From the NCBI RefSeq assembly GCF_000280905.1, contig NZ_ALAP01000075.1, forward strand, positions 52,608 through 116,607: a stretch of DNA of 64,000 nt, in the 5' to 3' direction. Within the stretch, counting starts at the first letter, position 1, and each line of letters begins with the position of its first letter. Below are positions 51,212-59,993 of this stretch, one piece after another. Made by a program: the position numbers and the translations under genes. This DNA comes from Streptomyces sp. AA1529. Its GTDB lineage: Bacteria > Actinomycetota > Actinomycetes > Streptomycetales > Streptomycetaceae. Below the pieces are notes generated by a model that saw only the letters and a list, made by a program, of their open reading frames with translations, was not told the origin of the DNA and did not search any database.

Positions 51212-53218
51212 ATGAACAGCGTGGACGAGGCGGGGATGGCGCAGACGGCGGAGATGGAGAGCGGCGCCGGGGCGGACACGGCGGACACGGTCCCGCCGCC
51301 GCTCGCGGCACAGGGCGGGGGCGGGATGCCGCATGCCGTGCGGACGGAGCTGCCGGGCAACGCGCTCGCCGCCGGCGCGGCCCGCCGCTTCGCCCGGGTG
51401 GCACTGAGCCGCTGGGGCGTGCACGGTACCCCGGCGGACGACGCGGTGCTGCTGGTCAGCGAACTGGTCACCAACGCGGTGGTGCACGCGGGGACATCGG
51501 TCGGACTGGAGTGCCGGTATGCGGCGGGGGTCGTCTATGCGGAGGTCGCCGATCTCCACCCGGCCCGCCGGGTCGCCGCACACGGCGAGGAGGGGCACGG
51601 CCTGCGGCTGGTCGGCGCGCTCGCCAAGGAGTGGGGTTTCAGCTACCGCCGGGACCGCAAGTCGGTGTGGTTCCAGCTCGGCACGGCAGTCCACTCCCCG
51701 GACGCGGACGCGGACGCCGCCGCGGGCGCAGGCGACGGCGCAGGCGCGGAGTCAGCCGCGGAGACAGCCGCGGACGCCGTGCGCGAGACGGACGCAGTGC
51801 GGGAGAGGCCGCGCGCCCCCGCCCCGGGCGGTACCCCGGCCGTCGCCCCGCTTTCCGGCGACGCCCCGCGCGAGGGTCCCGGTGACGGCCTCACGCGGGG
51901 ACCGCAGCCGTGCCCGTCCGAGGGCCCGGTGGAAGGGCCGGGCGGTGCGGCGCAGTGCCCGGCACCGCGGCCCCCGCACCGGGACTGGATGTGCAACGGC
52001 GCGCTCTCCTTCCTCGCCGAGGCGTCCGACCTGCTGGCCGGGCACACGGACGAGGACAAGGTCGCCTCGCTCGCCGGACAGTTGATGGTGCCGCGCTTCG
52101 CCGACTGGTGCGCCGTGTGGCTGCGGGACGACGAGCGCTCCCGGCTGCCCCGGCTGGCCCGGGTCTGGCATGCGCAGGAAGGCCGGATCGAGGAACTGCG
52201 CGCCCGGCTCGCCGGGGAACCGCCCGCCCCCGCGGACCGTGTGCTGCCGGGGCAGGCGTCTCCCTGGTGCTGGCCGGAGGGCGCCGCTGCGGGCGGCGGC
52301 AGCGGCGCCTCGGCCCGGTGCGATCTGGTGGTCGGCGGCCGCCCGGTCGGCACGCTGGTGATCGGACGTGCCGGGCTGCTGCGGATACCGGACGAAGTGC
52401 TGGGCCTGGTGGAGGATTTCGCCCGCCGGGTGGCGCTCGCGGTGCTCTCCGCCCGCCGCTACGCGCTCCAGGAGAACATCAGCCGGATCCTCCAGCGCGG
52501 GCTGCTGCCCAGTGAGGAGATGTACGTCCCCGGCCTGGACACCGCGCTGGTCTACGAACCGGTCGGTGAGGGCACATGGGCGGGCGGCGACTTCTACGAC
52601 CTGCTGCGGTTGCCGGACGGCCGCTGGCGGTTCGCACTCGGTGATGTCTGCGGCAACGGCCCCGAAGCCGCCGTGGTCACCGGACTGGCCCGCCCGGTGC
52701 TGCGGCTGCTGGCCCGCGAGGGCCACTCCGTGCCCGAGACCCTGGACCGGCTCAACCGGGAGGTCGGTGAGCAGGCCCGGTTCCTGTCCGTCGTCTACGG
52801 GGAACTCGCCTTCCGGGACGGCTTGGTGGACTGCACGCTCAGCTGCGCCGGGCATCCGCTGCCGCTCGTCCGGGACGCCGCGGGGCAGGTGCGGACCGCC
52901 GCGCTGCCGCAGTTACTTCTCGGCGTCGCCCAGCAGGTCGGCTACGAGTGCCAGTCCTTCACGCTGCACCCCGGCGACACGCTGCTGTGCGTCACCGACG
53001 GGGTGACCGAACGGCGCTGCGGCCGTCGGCTGTTCGACGACGGCGACGGACTGGCGGCGTGTTTCGCCGACTCCGCGGGGCTGGACGCGGGCGGGACGGC
53101 CGAGCGGCTGCGCCGCGCGGTGTACGCCTTCGCGCCGGACCTGCCCGCCGATGACCTGGCGATGCTGGTGCTGCGGCTGCCGGAGGCCGCCGGCGACACC
53201 GCCGCGCACACCGGCTGA
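51212..53218 (+). CDS. SpoIIE-type PP2C phosphatase with RsbW-like HATPase and GAF-like domain
   Basis: 668 residues. The N-terminal anti-sigma-type HATPase (LLVSELVTNAVVHAG, EEGHGLRLVGALAKEWG; about 45-155) is followed by an Ala/Asp low-complexity linker (about 160-250), a GAF-like sensor region (about 260-410) and a C-terminal SpoIIE phosphatase (WAGGDFYDLL, FALGDVCGNGPEAA, CVTDGVTERR, DDLAMLVLRL). It carries both opposing activities of a partner-switching module and may both phosphorylate and dephosphorylate an anti-anti-sigma factor. A TTA codon is at 52913-52915 (residue 568), so translation may need bldA tRNA. ATG 51212 follows GGGAGGG at 51201-51207. Confidence 0.87.
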   Translation: MNSVDEAGMAQTAEMESGAGADTADTVPPPLAAQGGGGMPHAVRTELPGNALAAGAARRFARVALSRWGVHGTPADDAVLLVSELVTNAVVHAGTSVGLECRYAAGVVYAEVADLHPARRVAAHGEEGHGLRLVGALAKEWGFSYRRDRKSVWFQLGTAVHSPDADADAAAGAGDGAGAESAAETAADAVRETDAVRERPRAPAPGGTPAVAPLSGDAPREGPGDGLTRGPQPCPSEGPVEGPGGAAQCPAPRPPHRDWMCNGALSFLAEASDLLAGHTDEDKVASLAGQLMVPRFADWCAVWLRDDERSRLPRLARVWHAQEGRIEELRARLAGEPPAPADRVLPGQASPWCWPEGAAAGGGSGASARCDLVVGGRPVGTLVIGRAGLLRIPDEVLGLVEDFARRVALAVLSARRYALQENISRILQRGLLPSEEMYVPGLDTALVYEPVGEGTWAGGDFYDLLRLPDGRWRFALGDVCGNGPEAAVVTGLARPVLRLLAREGHSVPETLDRLNREVGEQARFLSVVYGELAFRDGLVDCTLSCAGHPLPLVRDAAGQVRTAALPQLLLGVAQQVGYECQSFTLHPGDTLLCVTDGVTERRCGRRLFDDGDGLAACFADSAGLDAGGTAERLRRAVYAFAPDLPADDLAMLVLRLPEAAGDTAAHTG

Positions 53219-53246
53219 CCGGGCGGAGGTGCTGCGCGGCCGGGGG

Positions 53247-53302
53247 CCATGCCCCGCTCCCCGCGCCATGCCCCGCTCCCCGCGCCGTGCCCCGCGCCCG
53301 TG
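53247..53302. repeat. 19-bp tandem repeat between phosphatase and hemW genes
   Basis: CCATGCCCCGCTCCCCGCG at 53247-53265 and 53266-53284, then a degenerate third unit from 53285. It lies in the 107-base convergent gap. Confidence 0.8.
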
Positions 53303-53325
53303 CCGCGCATCCCCGCGCGGGCGGC

Positions 53326-54573
53326 TCAGTCCACCAGGTCCCGGACGACCGCGTCGGCCAGCAGACGGCCGCGCAGCGTCAGCACGGCCCGGCCCGCTTC
53401 GTAAGGGCCCGGCTCCAGCAGCCCGTCGGCACGGGCCCGGGCGGCCGCCCGGGCGCCCTCGGGGGCCAGCAGCGAGAGGGGGCAGCCCCGGCGGAGCCGC
53501 AGCTCCAGCAGGATCCGCTCGACCCGCCGGTCCTCGTCGCCGAGCAGCTCCCGGCCCGCACCGGGTGAGCGGCCCTCGGCCAGCGCCCGCGCGTAGCCGG
53601 CCGGGTGCTTGACGTTCCACCAGCGCACCCCGCCGACATGGCTGTGGGCGCCCGGCCCGGCGCCCCACCAGTCGGCGCCCGTCCAGTACAGCTCGTTGTG
53701 CCGGCACCGGGCGGCCGGATCGCCCGCCACCGCCCAGTTGGAGACCTCGTACCACTCCAGGCCGGCGGCGGTCAGCCGCTCCTCGGCGATCAGATAGCGG
53801 TCGGCGTGCACGTCGTCGTCGGTCATCGGCACCTCCCCGCGCCGCACACGCCGGGCGAGCCGGGTGCCCTCCTCCACGATGAGCGCGTACGCCGAGATGT
53901 GGTCCGGGCCCGCGGCCAGCGCGGCGTCCAGGGAGGCGCGCCAGTCCTCGTCCGTCTCGCCCGGCGTCCCGTAGATCAGATCCAGGTTCACGTGCGCGAA
54001 GCCCGCCTTGCGGGCCTCCGCGACGCACTCCTCCGGCCGACCGGGCGTGTGGGTGCGCTCCAGCACCCGCAGCACGTGCTCGCGTGCGCTCTGCATGCCG
54101 AAGGAGATCCGGTTGAACCCCGCCTCCCGCAGCTCGGCCAGGTAGCCCGGGTCCACCGAGTCCGGGTTCGCCTCGGTGGTGATCTCGGCGTCCTCGGCCA
54201 GTCCGAACTCGTCCCGGACGGCCGCCAGCATGCGGGCCAGGTCGGCGGCGGGCAGCAGGGTGGGGGTGCCGCCGCCGACGAACACCGTCTCGACCCGGCG
54301 CGGATCCTCGCCCAGCACCCGGCGGGCCAGCCGGATCTCCTCGGCGAGGCTGTGCGCGTAGTTCTCCTGGGAGGCGGCCACCCCGCCGTCGGCGCCGCGC
54401 AGCTCGGTGGCGGTGTAGGTGTTGAAGTCGCAGTAGCCGCAGCGGGTGGCGCAGTACGGGACGTGGACGTAGACGCCGAGGGGGCGTGCGCTGTCGGCGC
54501 CGCGGGTCAGCGCGTGCGGGGGGAGCGAACCGTCGTGCGGTACGGGCTCGCCGTCGGGCAGTGCGGAGGGCAT
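53326..54573 (-). CDS. hemW: Radical SAM protein HemW
   Basis: 415 residues. The cluster motif is CATRCGYC at 41-48 (CX3CX2C), followed by FVGGGTPTLL and ANPDSVDPGYLAELREAGFNRISFGMQS (in two blocks). The missing extra cysteine and N-terminal extension separate it from true HemN coproporphyrinogen dehydrogenase, so a heme chaperone role is likelier than porphyrin decarboxylation. GACAAT with a 6-base spacer precedes ATG 54573, a leaderless arrangement. Confidence 0.92.
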   Translation of the reverse strand: MPSALPDGEPVPHDGSLPPHALTRGADSARPLGVYVHVPYCATRCGYCDFNTYTATELRGADGGVAASQENYAHSLAEEIRLARRVLGEDPRRVETVFVGGGTPTLLPAADLARMLAAVRDEFGLAEDAEITTEANPDSVDPGYLAELREAGFNRISFGMQSAREHVLRVLERTHTPGRPEECVAEARKAGFAHVNLDLIYGTPGETDEDWRASLDAALAAGPDHISAYALIVEEGTRLARRVRRGEVPMTDDDVHADRYLIAEERLTAAGLEWYEVSNWAVAGDPAARCRHNELYWTGADWWGAGPGAHSHVGGVRWWNVKHPAGYARALAEGRSPGAGRELLGDEDRRVERILLELRLRRGCPLSLLAPEGARAAARARADGLLEPGPYEAGRAVLTLRGRLLADAVVRDLVD

Positions 54574-54579
54574 CCGTCC

Positions 54580-54585
54580 ATTGTC
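54580..54585 (-). promoter_or_regulatory. Leaderless-type -10 of hemW
   Basis: GACAAT on the minus strand, 6 bases before the ATG. The same hexamer and spacing occur before the gene at 44233 and, with 7 bases, before era. Confidence 0.4.
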
Positions 54586-54759
54586 CCCGGTCCGCGTGCG
54601 GATGCGGCAGCCGCCGCCTCCGGGGGCCGCGCGGGCGCCCGCGGCCCGGCCGCACAGGCCCGGCGCGGGCCCGCACCGGCCCCTCCCGCGGTCCGGGCGC
54701 GCACCCCCTGCGGGTCCGGGCGCGCACCCCTCGCGGCTCCGGACGGCTCGCCGGGACGG

Positions 54760-55608
54760 TCAGGCGCCGTCCGGGGCCGTCACGAAGTCGATCAGTTCCT
54801 CCACGCGGCCCAGCAGCGCGGGCTCGAGGTCCCGGTAGCTGCGCACCCGGCCCAGGAGCTGCTGCCAGGCGGCCCCGGTGTGCTCCGGCCAGCCGAGGGC
54901 GCGGCACACCCCGGTCTTCCAGTCCTGGCCGCGCGGCACGCGCGGCCAGGCCCGGATGCCGGCCGACGCGGGCTTCACGGCCTCCCAGATGTCGATGTAC
55001 GGGTGGCCCACCACCAGCACGTGGTCCCCGCAGACCTCCGCGGCGATCCTGGACTCCTTCGAGCCGGGCACCAGGTGGTCCACCAGCACTCCGAGGCGGG
55101 CCCCGGGGCCGGGCGAGAACGCCTCCACGACGGCGGGCAGGTCGTCGACGCCCTCCAGGTACTCCACGACCACCCCCTCGATGCGCAGGTCGTCGCCCCA
55201 CACCTTCTCGACCAGTTCGGCGTCGTGCCGTCCCTCGACGTAGATCCGCCCGGCGCGTGCCACCCGGGCCCGCGCCCCCGGTACGGCCAGCGAGCCGGAG
55301 GCCGTCCGCGGCCGCCCGGCCGGGGCGCCCGGGCCCCGCCCGCCGCCGGGCGCCGGCCGTACCAGCGTCACCGTCCGCCCTTCCAGCAGGAAGCCCGCCA
55401 CCGCCATGGGGAAGACCCGGTGTCTGCCGAAGCGGTCCTCGAGCGTGACGGTCGGGCCCTCGGCGGTCTTCTCGCACCGCACGATCGCCCCGCAGAAGCC
55501 GGTGCCGACCTCCTCCACCACCAGGTCCGGCTCGGCGGCCACCTCCGGCACGGCTCGGGGCCGCTTCCACGGAGGGGTCAGGTCCGGGTTGTCGTAACGG
55601 CTGCGCAT
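54760..55608 (-). CDS. DUF3097 family protein
   Basis: 282 residues from ATG 55608 (MRSRYDNPDLTPPWKRP), or 285 from ATG 55617. Conserved marks are TGFCGAIVRCEKTAEGPTV, EDRFGRHRVFP and VEYLEGVDDLPAVV with a Toprim-like DHLVPGSKES and GHPYIDIWEAV. Actinobacteria-specific; the Toprim-like residues suggest binding or cutting of nucleic acid, but this is inference. It follows the MBL gene with 4 bases or less between, so the two are cotranscribed. Confidence 0.85.
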   Translation of the reverse strand: MRSRYDNPDLTPPWKRPRAVPEVAAEPDLVVEEVGTGFCGAIVRCEKTAEGPTVTLEDRFGRHRVFPMAVAGFLLEGRTVTLVRPAPGGGRGPGAPAGRPRTASGSLAVPGARARVARAGRIYVEGRHDAELVEKVWGDDLRIEGVVVEYLEGVDDLPAVVEAFSPGPGARLGVLVDHLVPGSKESRIAAEVCGDHVLVVGHPYIDIWEAVKPASAGIRAWPRVPRGQDWKTGVCRALGWPEHTGAAWQQLLGRVRSYRDLEPALLGRVEELIDFVTAPDGA

Positions 55609-55621
55609 GCCGCTCATTCTG

Positions 55622-56386
55622 CTACGTGCCCCGCTGCCCGCTCTGCGGCGCGGAGCGGCGCGCCAGCTCGTCCCGCTGCTTCCGCACGAACGCCGCGTCG
55701 ACCAGTGCCCCGTGCCCCGGCACGTACACCGCCTCCTCGCCGCCCAGGGCCAGCAGCCGGTCCAGCGCGGCCGGCCAGCGGGAGAGGTGGGCGTCCGCGC
55801 CGGCCTGCGGTGCTCCGGACTCCTCCACCAGGTCGCCGCAGAAGACGACGTCGGGGGAGCCGGGCACCAGGACGGCCAGGTCGTGCTCGGTGTGCGCGGG
55901 GCCGACGTTCACCAGCACGACCTCGCGTCCGCCCAGGTCGAGGGTGAGCTGCCCGCTGACCGGATGGTGCGGGCGCACCAGCACGTCGGCCGCCTCGCCC
56001 GCCTCGTCCTCCAGCAGGCCGTGCGCGACAGCGTCGTCCCGCAGCGCCTCGGTGCCGCGGGCCAGCAGTTCGCGGACGCCGACGGCCGCGTACACCTGGG
56101 CGCCGGAGAAGACGGCGGTGCCGAAGACGTGGTCGAAGTGCGGGTGGGTGAGGACGATCCGCGTCACCCGGCTCCCCAGCAGCGCGGCCACGTCCGCCCG
56201 GATTCCGGCCCCCTCCCGCAGGCTGGACCCGGTGTCGACGAGCAACGTGCCGCTGTCCCCGGCGACGGCGCCGACCGTCGCGTCCCACTGCGGCAGCCTG
56301 CGCCGCAGCACCCCGGGGGCGATCCGCTCCCAGCGGCTGTCGGCGGCCGACGGGTCCTGACTGGCGTCTTCTGCGAACGGCTGCAT
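55622..56386 (-). CDS. MBL-fold metallo-hydrolase
   Basis: 254 residues of the metallo-beta-lactamase fold: HPHFDH at 81-86, AHTEHDL for the next zinc histidine, FCGDLV and VYVPGHGALVD. A two-zinc hydrolase of unknown substrate. It is the first gene of an apparent pair with the DUF3097 gene and starts 282 bases from hrcA, transcribed away from it. Confidence 0.88.
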   Translation of the reverse strand: MQPFAEDASQDPSAADSRWERIAPGVLRRRLPQWDATVGAVAGDSGTLLVDTGSSLREGAGIRADVAALLGSRVTRIVLTHPHFDHVFGTAVFSGAQVYAAVGVRELLARGTEALRDDAVAHGLLEDEAGEAADVLVRPHHPVSGQLTLDLGGREVVLVNVGPAHTEHDLAVLVPGSPDVVFCGDLVEESGAPQAGADAHLSRWPAALDRLLALGGEEAVYVPGHGALVDAAFVRKQRDELARRSAPQSGQRGT

Positions 56387-56542
56387 GGCACGACGCTAAC
56401 CGCAGCGCCCGGGCACTGCGCTCCCGGCTGCTCCGGAAGCAGCTCCGGGGCAGCCGGGCCGTGAGCGGCTCCCGAAGGTGCCGGCGGAAGCCGTGTCCGG
56501 GAGTGCGGGCGGGGTAGCGTCGGGCCTGCGGGCGGGCGGCCC

Positions 56543-56573
56543 TTGCCCCGGCTGTGGTGACCGGCCGTACACT
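56543..56573 (+). promoter_or_regulatory. hrcA promoter
   Basis: TTGCCC (56543-56548) and TACACT (56568-56573), spacer 19. The predicted start lies at the edge of the CIRCE element. Confidence 0.6.
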
Positions 56574-56584
56574 GGCCCAGGGGC

Positions 56585-56611
56585 TTGGCACTCCGGCACG
56601 AAGAGTGCCAG
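56585..56611 (+). promoter_or_regulatory. CIRCE operator
   Basis: TTGGCACTC (56585-56593), 9 bases, GAGTGCCAG (56603-56611): the controlling inverted repeat of chaperone expression, one or two bases per arm from the consensus TTAGCACTC-N9-GAGTGCTAA. It is 57 bases before hrcA and just behind the promoter, so HrcA should repress its own operon with dnaJ. Confidence 0.9.
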
Positions 56612-56667
56612 AGGACAGCCGCCGGAAACGGGACCTCGGACCAGCGGCCGGACGGGAGGTGTGCGCC

Positions 56668-57684
56668 GTGCTCAGCGAGCGTCGACTTGAAGTGCTCCGC
56701 GCCATCGTCCAGGACTATGTCGGCACGGAGGAGCCGGTGGGCTCCAAGGCCCTCACCGAGCGGCACAACCTCAAGGTGTCCCCGGCCACGGTCCGCAACG
56801 ACATGGCGGCGCTGGAGGACGACGGATTCATCGCCCAGCCGCACACCAGCGCGGGCCGCATCCCCACCGACAAGGGGTACCGCCTCTTCGTCGACAAGCT
56901 CGCCGGGGTCAAGCCGCTCTCCTCGCCGGAGCGCCGGGCCATCCAGAACTTCCTGGAGGGCGCCGTCGACCTCGACGACGTCGTCGGCCGCACGGTGCGG
57001 CTGCTGGCGCAGCTCACCCGGCAGGTGGCCGTGGTGCAGTACCCGTCGCTGACCCGCTCGACGGTGCGGCACGTGGAGTTGCTCGGGCTGGCTCCCGCGC
57101 GGCTGATGCTGGTGCTGATCACCGACACCGGCCGGGTCGAGCAGCGACTGATCGACTGCCCGGCCCCGATCGGCGAGGCGGTGCTGGCCGACCTGCGCGC
57201 CCGGCTCAACAGCCGGGTGGTCGGCGAGCGGTTCACCGAGGTCCCCTCCCTGGTGCAGGACCTGCCGGAGGCGTTCGACGCCGACGACAGGGGCACGATC
57301 CAGACCGTGCTGGCGACCCTGCTGGAGACCCTGGTCGAGGAGACCGAGGAGCGGCTGATGATCGGCGGAACCGCCAATCTCACCCGCTTCGGGCACGACT
57401 TCCCGCTCACCATCCGGCCCGTTCTGGAGGCGCTGGAGGAGCAGGTCGTGCTGCTGAAGTTGCTCGGAGAAGCCAAGGATCCGGGTATGACCGTACGAAT
57501 CGGGCATGAGAACCAGCACGAGGGGCTGAGTTCCACATCGGTCGTCTCGGTCGGTTACGGTTCGGGCGACGAAGCAGTCGCCAAACTCGGCGTGGTCGGA
57601 CCGACCCGCATGGACTACCCCGGAACGATGGGAGCTGTACGCGCAGTGGCACGGTACGTCGGACAGATCCTGGCGGAGTCATAA
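56668..57684 (+). CDS. hrcA: Heat-inducible transcription repressor HrcA
   Basis: 338 residues. The N-terminal winged helix (GSKALTERHNLKVSPATVRNDMAAL, GFIAQPHTSAGRIPTDKGYR) is followed by the GAF-like and dimerisation domains, ending DYPGTMGAVRAVARYVG. It binds CIRCE and needs GroEL for activity. GTG 56668 has GGGAGG 8 bases before it. dnaJ follows one base after the stop. Confidence 0.96.
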   Translation: MLSERRLEVLRAIVQDYVGTEEPVGSKALTERHNLKVSPATVRNDMAALEDDGFIAQPHTSAGRIPTDKGYRLFVDKLAGVKPLSSPERRAIQNFLEGAVDLDDVVGRTVRLLAQLTRQVAVVQYPSLTRSTVRHVELLGLAPARLMLVLITDTGRVEQRLIDCPAPIGEAVLADLRARLNSRVVGERFTEVPSLVQDLPEAFDADDRGTIQTVLATLLETLVEETEERLMIGGTANLTRFGHDFPLTIRPVLEALEEQVVLLKLLGEAKDPGMTVRIGHENQHEGLSSTSVVSVGYGSGDEAVAKLGVVGPTRMDYPGTMGAVRAVARYVGQILAES

Positions 57685-57685
57685 G

Positions 57686-58819
57686 GTGGCGACGGACTAC
57701 TACGCGGTCCTCGGCGTGCAGCGTGACGCCTCGCAGGACGAGATCAAGAAGGCGTTCCGCAGGCTCGCGCGCGAGCTGCACCCGGACGTCAACCCGGATC
57801 CGAAGACCCAGGAGCGGTTCAAGGAGATCAACACCGCCTACGAGGTGCTCTCGGACCCGCAGAAGAAGCAGGTCTACGACCTGGGCGGGGACCCGGCGTC
57901 GGGAGCCGCGGGCGGCGGCGCCGGCGGGTTCGGCGGGGGCTTCGGCAACTTCAGCGACATCATGGACGCCTTCTTCGGCACGGCGGCGCAGCGCGGCCCG
58001 CGCTCGCGCACCCGCCGGGGCCAGGACGCCATGATCCGGCTGGACATCGACCTGGAGGAGGCGACGTTCGGCACCACCAAGGAGATCCAGGTCGACACGG
58101 CCGTCGTCTGCAACTCCTGCAGCGGTGACGGCGCCGCCCCCGGCACCTCGGCGCAGACCTGTGACATGTGCCGCGGCCGGGGCGAGGTCTCCCAGGTCAC
58201 CCGGTCCTTCCTGGGCCAGGTCATGACGTCCAGGCCGTGCCCGCAGTGCCAGGGCTTCGGCACCGTGGTGCCCACCCCGTGCCCGGAGTGCGCCGGGGAC
58301 GGCCGGGTGCGCTCGCGGCGCAGTCTCACCGTGAAGATCCCCGCCGGTGTCGACAACGGCACCCGCATCCAGCTCTCGGGCGAGGGCGAGGTCGGCCCCG
58401 GCGGCGGCCCGGCCGGCGACCTGTACGTGGAGATCCACGAGAACGCCCACTCGACCTTCCAGCGCCGCGGCGACGATCTGCACTGCACCGTCACCATCCC
58501 GATGACGGCGGCGGCGCTGGGCACGAAGGTGCCGCTGGAGACGCTGGACGGCATGGAGGAGATCGACATCCGTCCCGGCACCCAGTCCGGCCAGTCGGTC
58601 CCGCTGCACGAGCGCGGCGTCACCCACCTGCGCGGCGGCGGCCGGGGCCAGCTCATCGTGCATGTCGAGGTGACGACCCCGACCAAGCTGGAGGCGGAGG
58701 AGGAGGAGCTGCTGCGGCGGCTGGCCAAGCTCCGCGGCGAGGAGCGGCCCACGGGCCAGTTCCAGCCGGGGCAGCAGGGGCTCTTCTCGCGCCTGAAGGA
58801 CGCCTTCAACGGACGCTGA
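57686..58819 (+). CDS. dnaJ: Chaperone DnaJ (second, hrcA-linked copy)
   Basis: 377 residues. The J domain has the HPD tripeptide (ELHPDVNPD), followed by a Gly/Phe linker, four CXXCXGXG zinc repeats (CNSCSGDG, CDMCRGRG, CPQCQGFG, CPECAGDG) and the substrate-binding C-terminal domain. It delivers substrates to DnaK. Being in the hrcA operon it corresponds to DnaJ2 of streptomycetes; DnaJ1 is with dnaK-grpE-hspR elsewhere. Confidence 0.96.
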   Translation: MATDYYAVLGVQRDASQDEIKKAFRRLARELHPDVNPDPKTQERFKEINTAYEVLSDPQKKQVYDLGGDPASGAAGGGAGGFGGGFGNFSDIMDAFFGTAAQRGPRSRTRRGQDAMIRLDIDLEEATFGTTKEIQVDTAVVCNSCSGDGAAPGTSAQTCDMCRGRGEVSQVTRSFLGQVMTSRPCPQCQGFGTVVPTPCPECAGDGRVRSRRSLTVKIPAGVDNGTRIQLSGEGEVGPGGGPAGDLYVEIHENAHSTFQRRGDDLHCTVTIPMTAAALGTKVPLETLDGMEEIDIRPGTQSGQSVPLHERGVTHLRGGGRGQLIVHVEVTTPTKLEAEEEELLRRLAKLRGEERPTGQFQPGQQGLFSRLKDAFNGR

Positions 58820-58840
58820 GCGCGGGCGGCGGGGCCGCGC

Positions 58841-58859
58841 GTCCCCCGGGCCGGGGGAC
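58841..58859 (+). terminator. Hairpin after dnaJ
   Basis: GTCCCCCGG pairs with CCGGGGGAC around a single central base, 21 bases after the stop. No T tract. Confidence 0.5.
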
Positions 58860-58895
58860 CGGGGGCGGTGCGCCGAAGCCGTACCGGGGACGTGA

Positions 58896-58908
58896 CAGAA
58901 TGTGTTCA
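58896..58908 (+). promoter_or_regulatory. Leaderless-type -10 of the flavin oxidoreductase gene
   Basis: CAGAAT (58896-58901), 6 bases, ATG 58908. Confidence 0.4.
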
Positions 58909-59993
58909 TGTCCACCTCGCCGCCTTCGCTCTCCGAGCTGACTGCGCATCCCCTCATCCAGGCGCCGATGGCGGGCGGGATCTCCCGCCCCGAGCTGGTG
59001 GCGGCGGTGTGCGAGGCCGGGGGGCTGGGCTTCCTGGCCGCCGGGTACAAGACGCCGGAGGCGATGTACGAGGAGATCCGGCAGCTCCGGCAGCTCACCG
59101 GACGCCCGTTCGGCGTCAACCTGTTCATGCCGCAGCCCCGCACCGCCGACCCGGCTGCGGTCGAGGTCTACCGCGAGCAGCTCGCGGGCGAGGCCGCCTG
59201 GTTCGAGACGGAGCTGGGCGACCCGGAGGGCAAGACCGACGACGCCTACGAGGCGAAGCTCGCGATCCTTGCCGACGATCCGGTGCCGGTCGTCTCCTTC
59301 CACTTCGGCTGCCCGGCGCGCCGGGTGCTGGAGCGGTTCGCGGCGCTGGGCACCTGCACCGTCGTCACCGTGACCTCGGTGGCCGAGGCGCGGGTGGCGC
59401 AGGCGGCCGGTGCCCGGGCCGTGTGCGTGCAGGGCGTCGAGGCGGGCGGCCACCAGGGCACGCACCGGGACGACCCGCAGGGCGACCGGGGGAGCGCCGG
59501 CATCGGGCTGCTGTCCTTGCTCGCGCAGGTCGGGGAAGCGGTGCAGCTTCCCGTCGTGGCCGCGGGCGGGCTGATGCGCGGCCGGCAGATCGCCGCCGTG
59601 CTCGCGGCGGGTGCTGTCGCGGCCCAGTTGGGCACCGCGTTCCTGGCCACCGAGGAGTCCGGTGCCCACGCGCTGCACAAGCGGGCGCTGACCGACCCGC
59701 TCTTCACCCGCACCGAGCTGACCCGGGCTTTCTCGGGGCGTCCGGCGCGGGGGCTGGTCAACCGCTTCGTGCGCGAGCACGGCCCCTACGCACCCGCCGC
59801 CTATCCGCAGGTGCACCGTCTGACGGCCGGGTTGCGCCGGGCGGCGGCGAAGGCGGGCGACCCGCAGGCGATGGCGCTGTGGGCGGGCCAGGGGCACCGG
59901 CTGGCCCGGGAGTTGCCCGCCGGGCAGCTCGTGGAGGTGCTGATGGCGGAGTGCGACCAGGCACGGGCCGAGCTGCGGAAGGCGGGATCGTGA
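58908..59993 (+). CDS. Nitronate monooxygenase/2-nitropropane dioxygenase-type flavoenzyme
   Basis: 361 residues, an FMN-dependent TIM barrel. It shows PLIQAPMAGGISRPELVAAV at the start, VSFHFGCP, the conserved GVEAGGHQGTH, and VVAAGGLMRGRQIAAVLAAGA with the phosphate-binding glycines. It oxidises alkyl nitronates or acts as enoyl-reductase-like flavoenzyme; exact substrate unknown. Its stop overlaps the rsmE start (GTGA). Confidence 0.88.
   Translation: MSTSPPSLSELTAHPLIQAPMAGGISRPELVAAVCEAGGLGFLAAGYKTPEAMYEEIRQLRQLTGRPFGVNLFMPQPRTADPAAVEVYREQLAGEAAWFETELGDPEGKTDDAYEAKLAILADDPVPVVSFHFGCPARRVLERFAALGTCTVVTVTSVAEARVAQAAGARAVCVQGVEAGGHQGTHRDDPQGDRGSAGIGLLSLLAQVGEAVQLPVVAAGGLMRGRQIAAVLAAGAVAAQLGTAFLATEESGAHALHKRALTDPLFTRTELTRAFSGRPARGLVNRFVREHGPYAPAAYPQVHRLTAGLRRAAAKAGDPQAMALWAGQGHRLARELPAGQLVEVLMAECDQARAELRKAGS

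Noticed and set aside
53247..53302. CRISPR-like or insertion-sequence end near hemW
   Set aside because: Only two full 19-bp units without spacers, no transposase and no target duplication.
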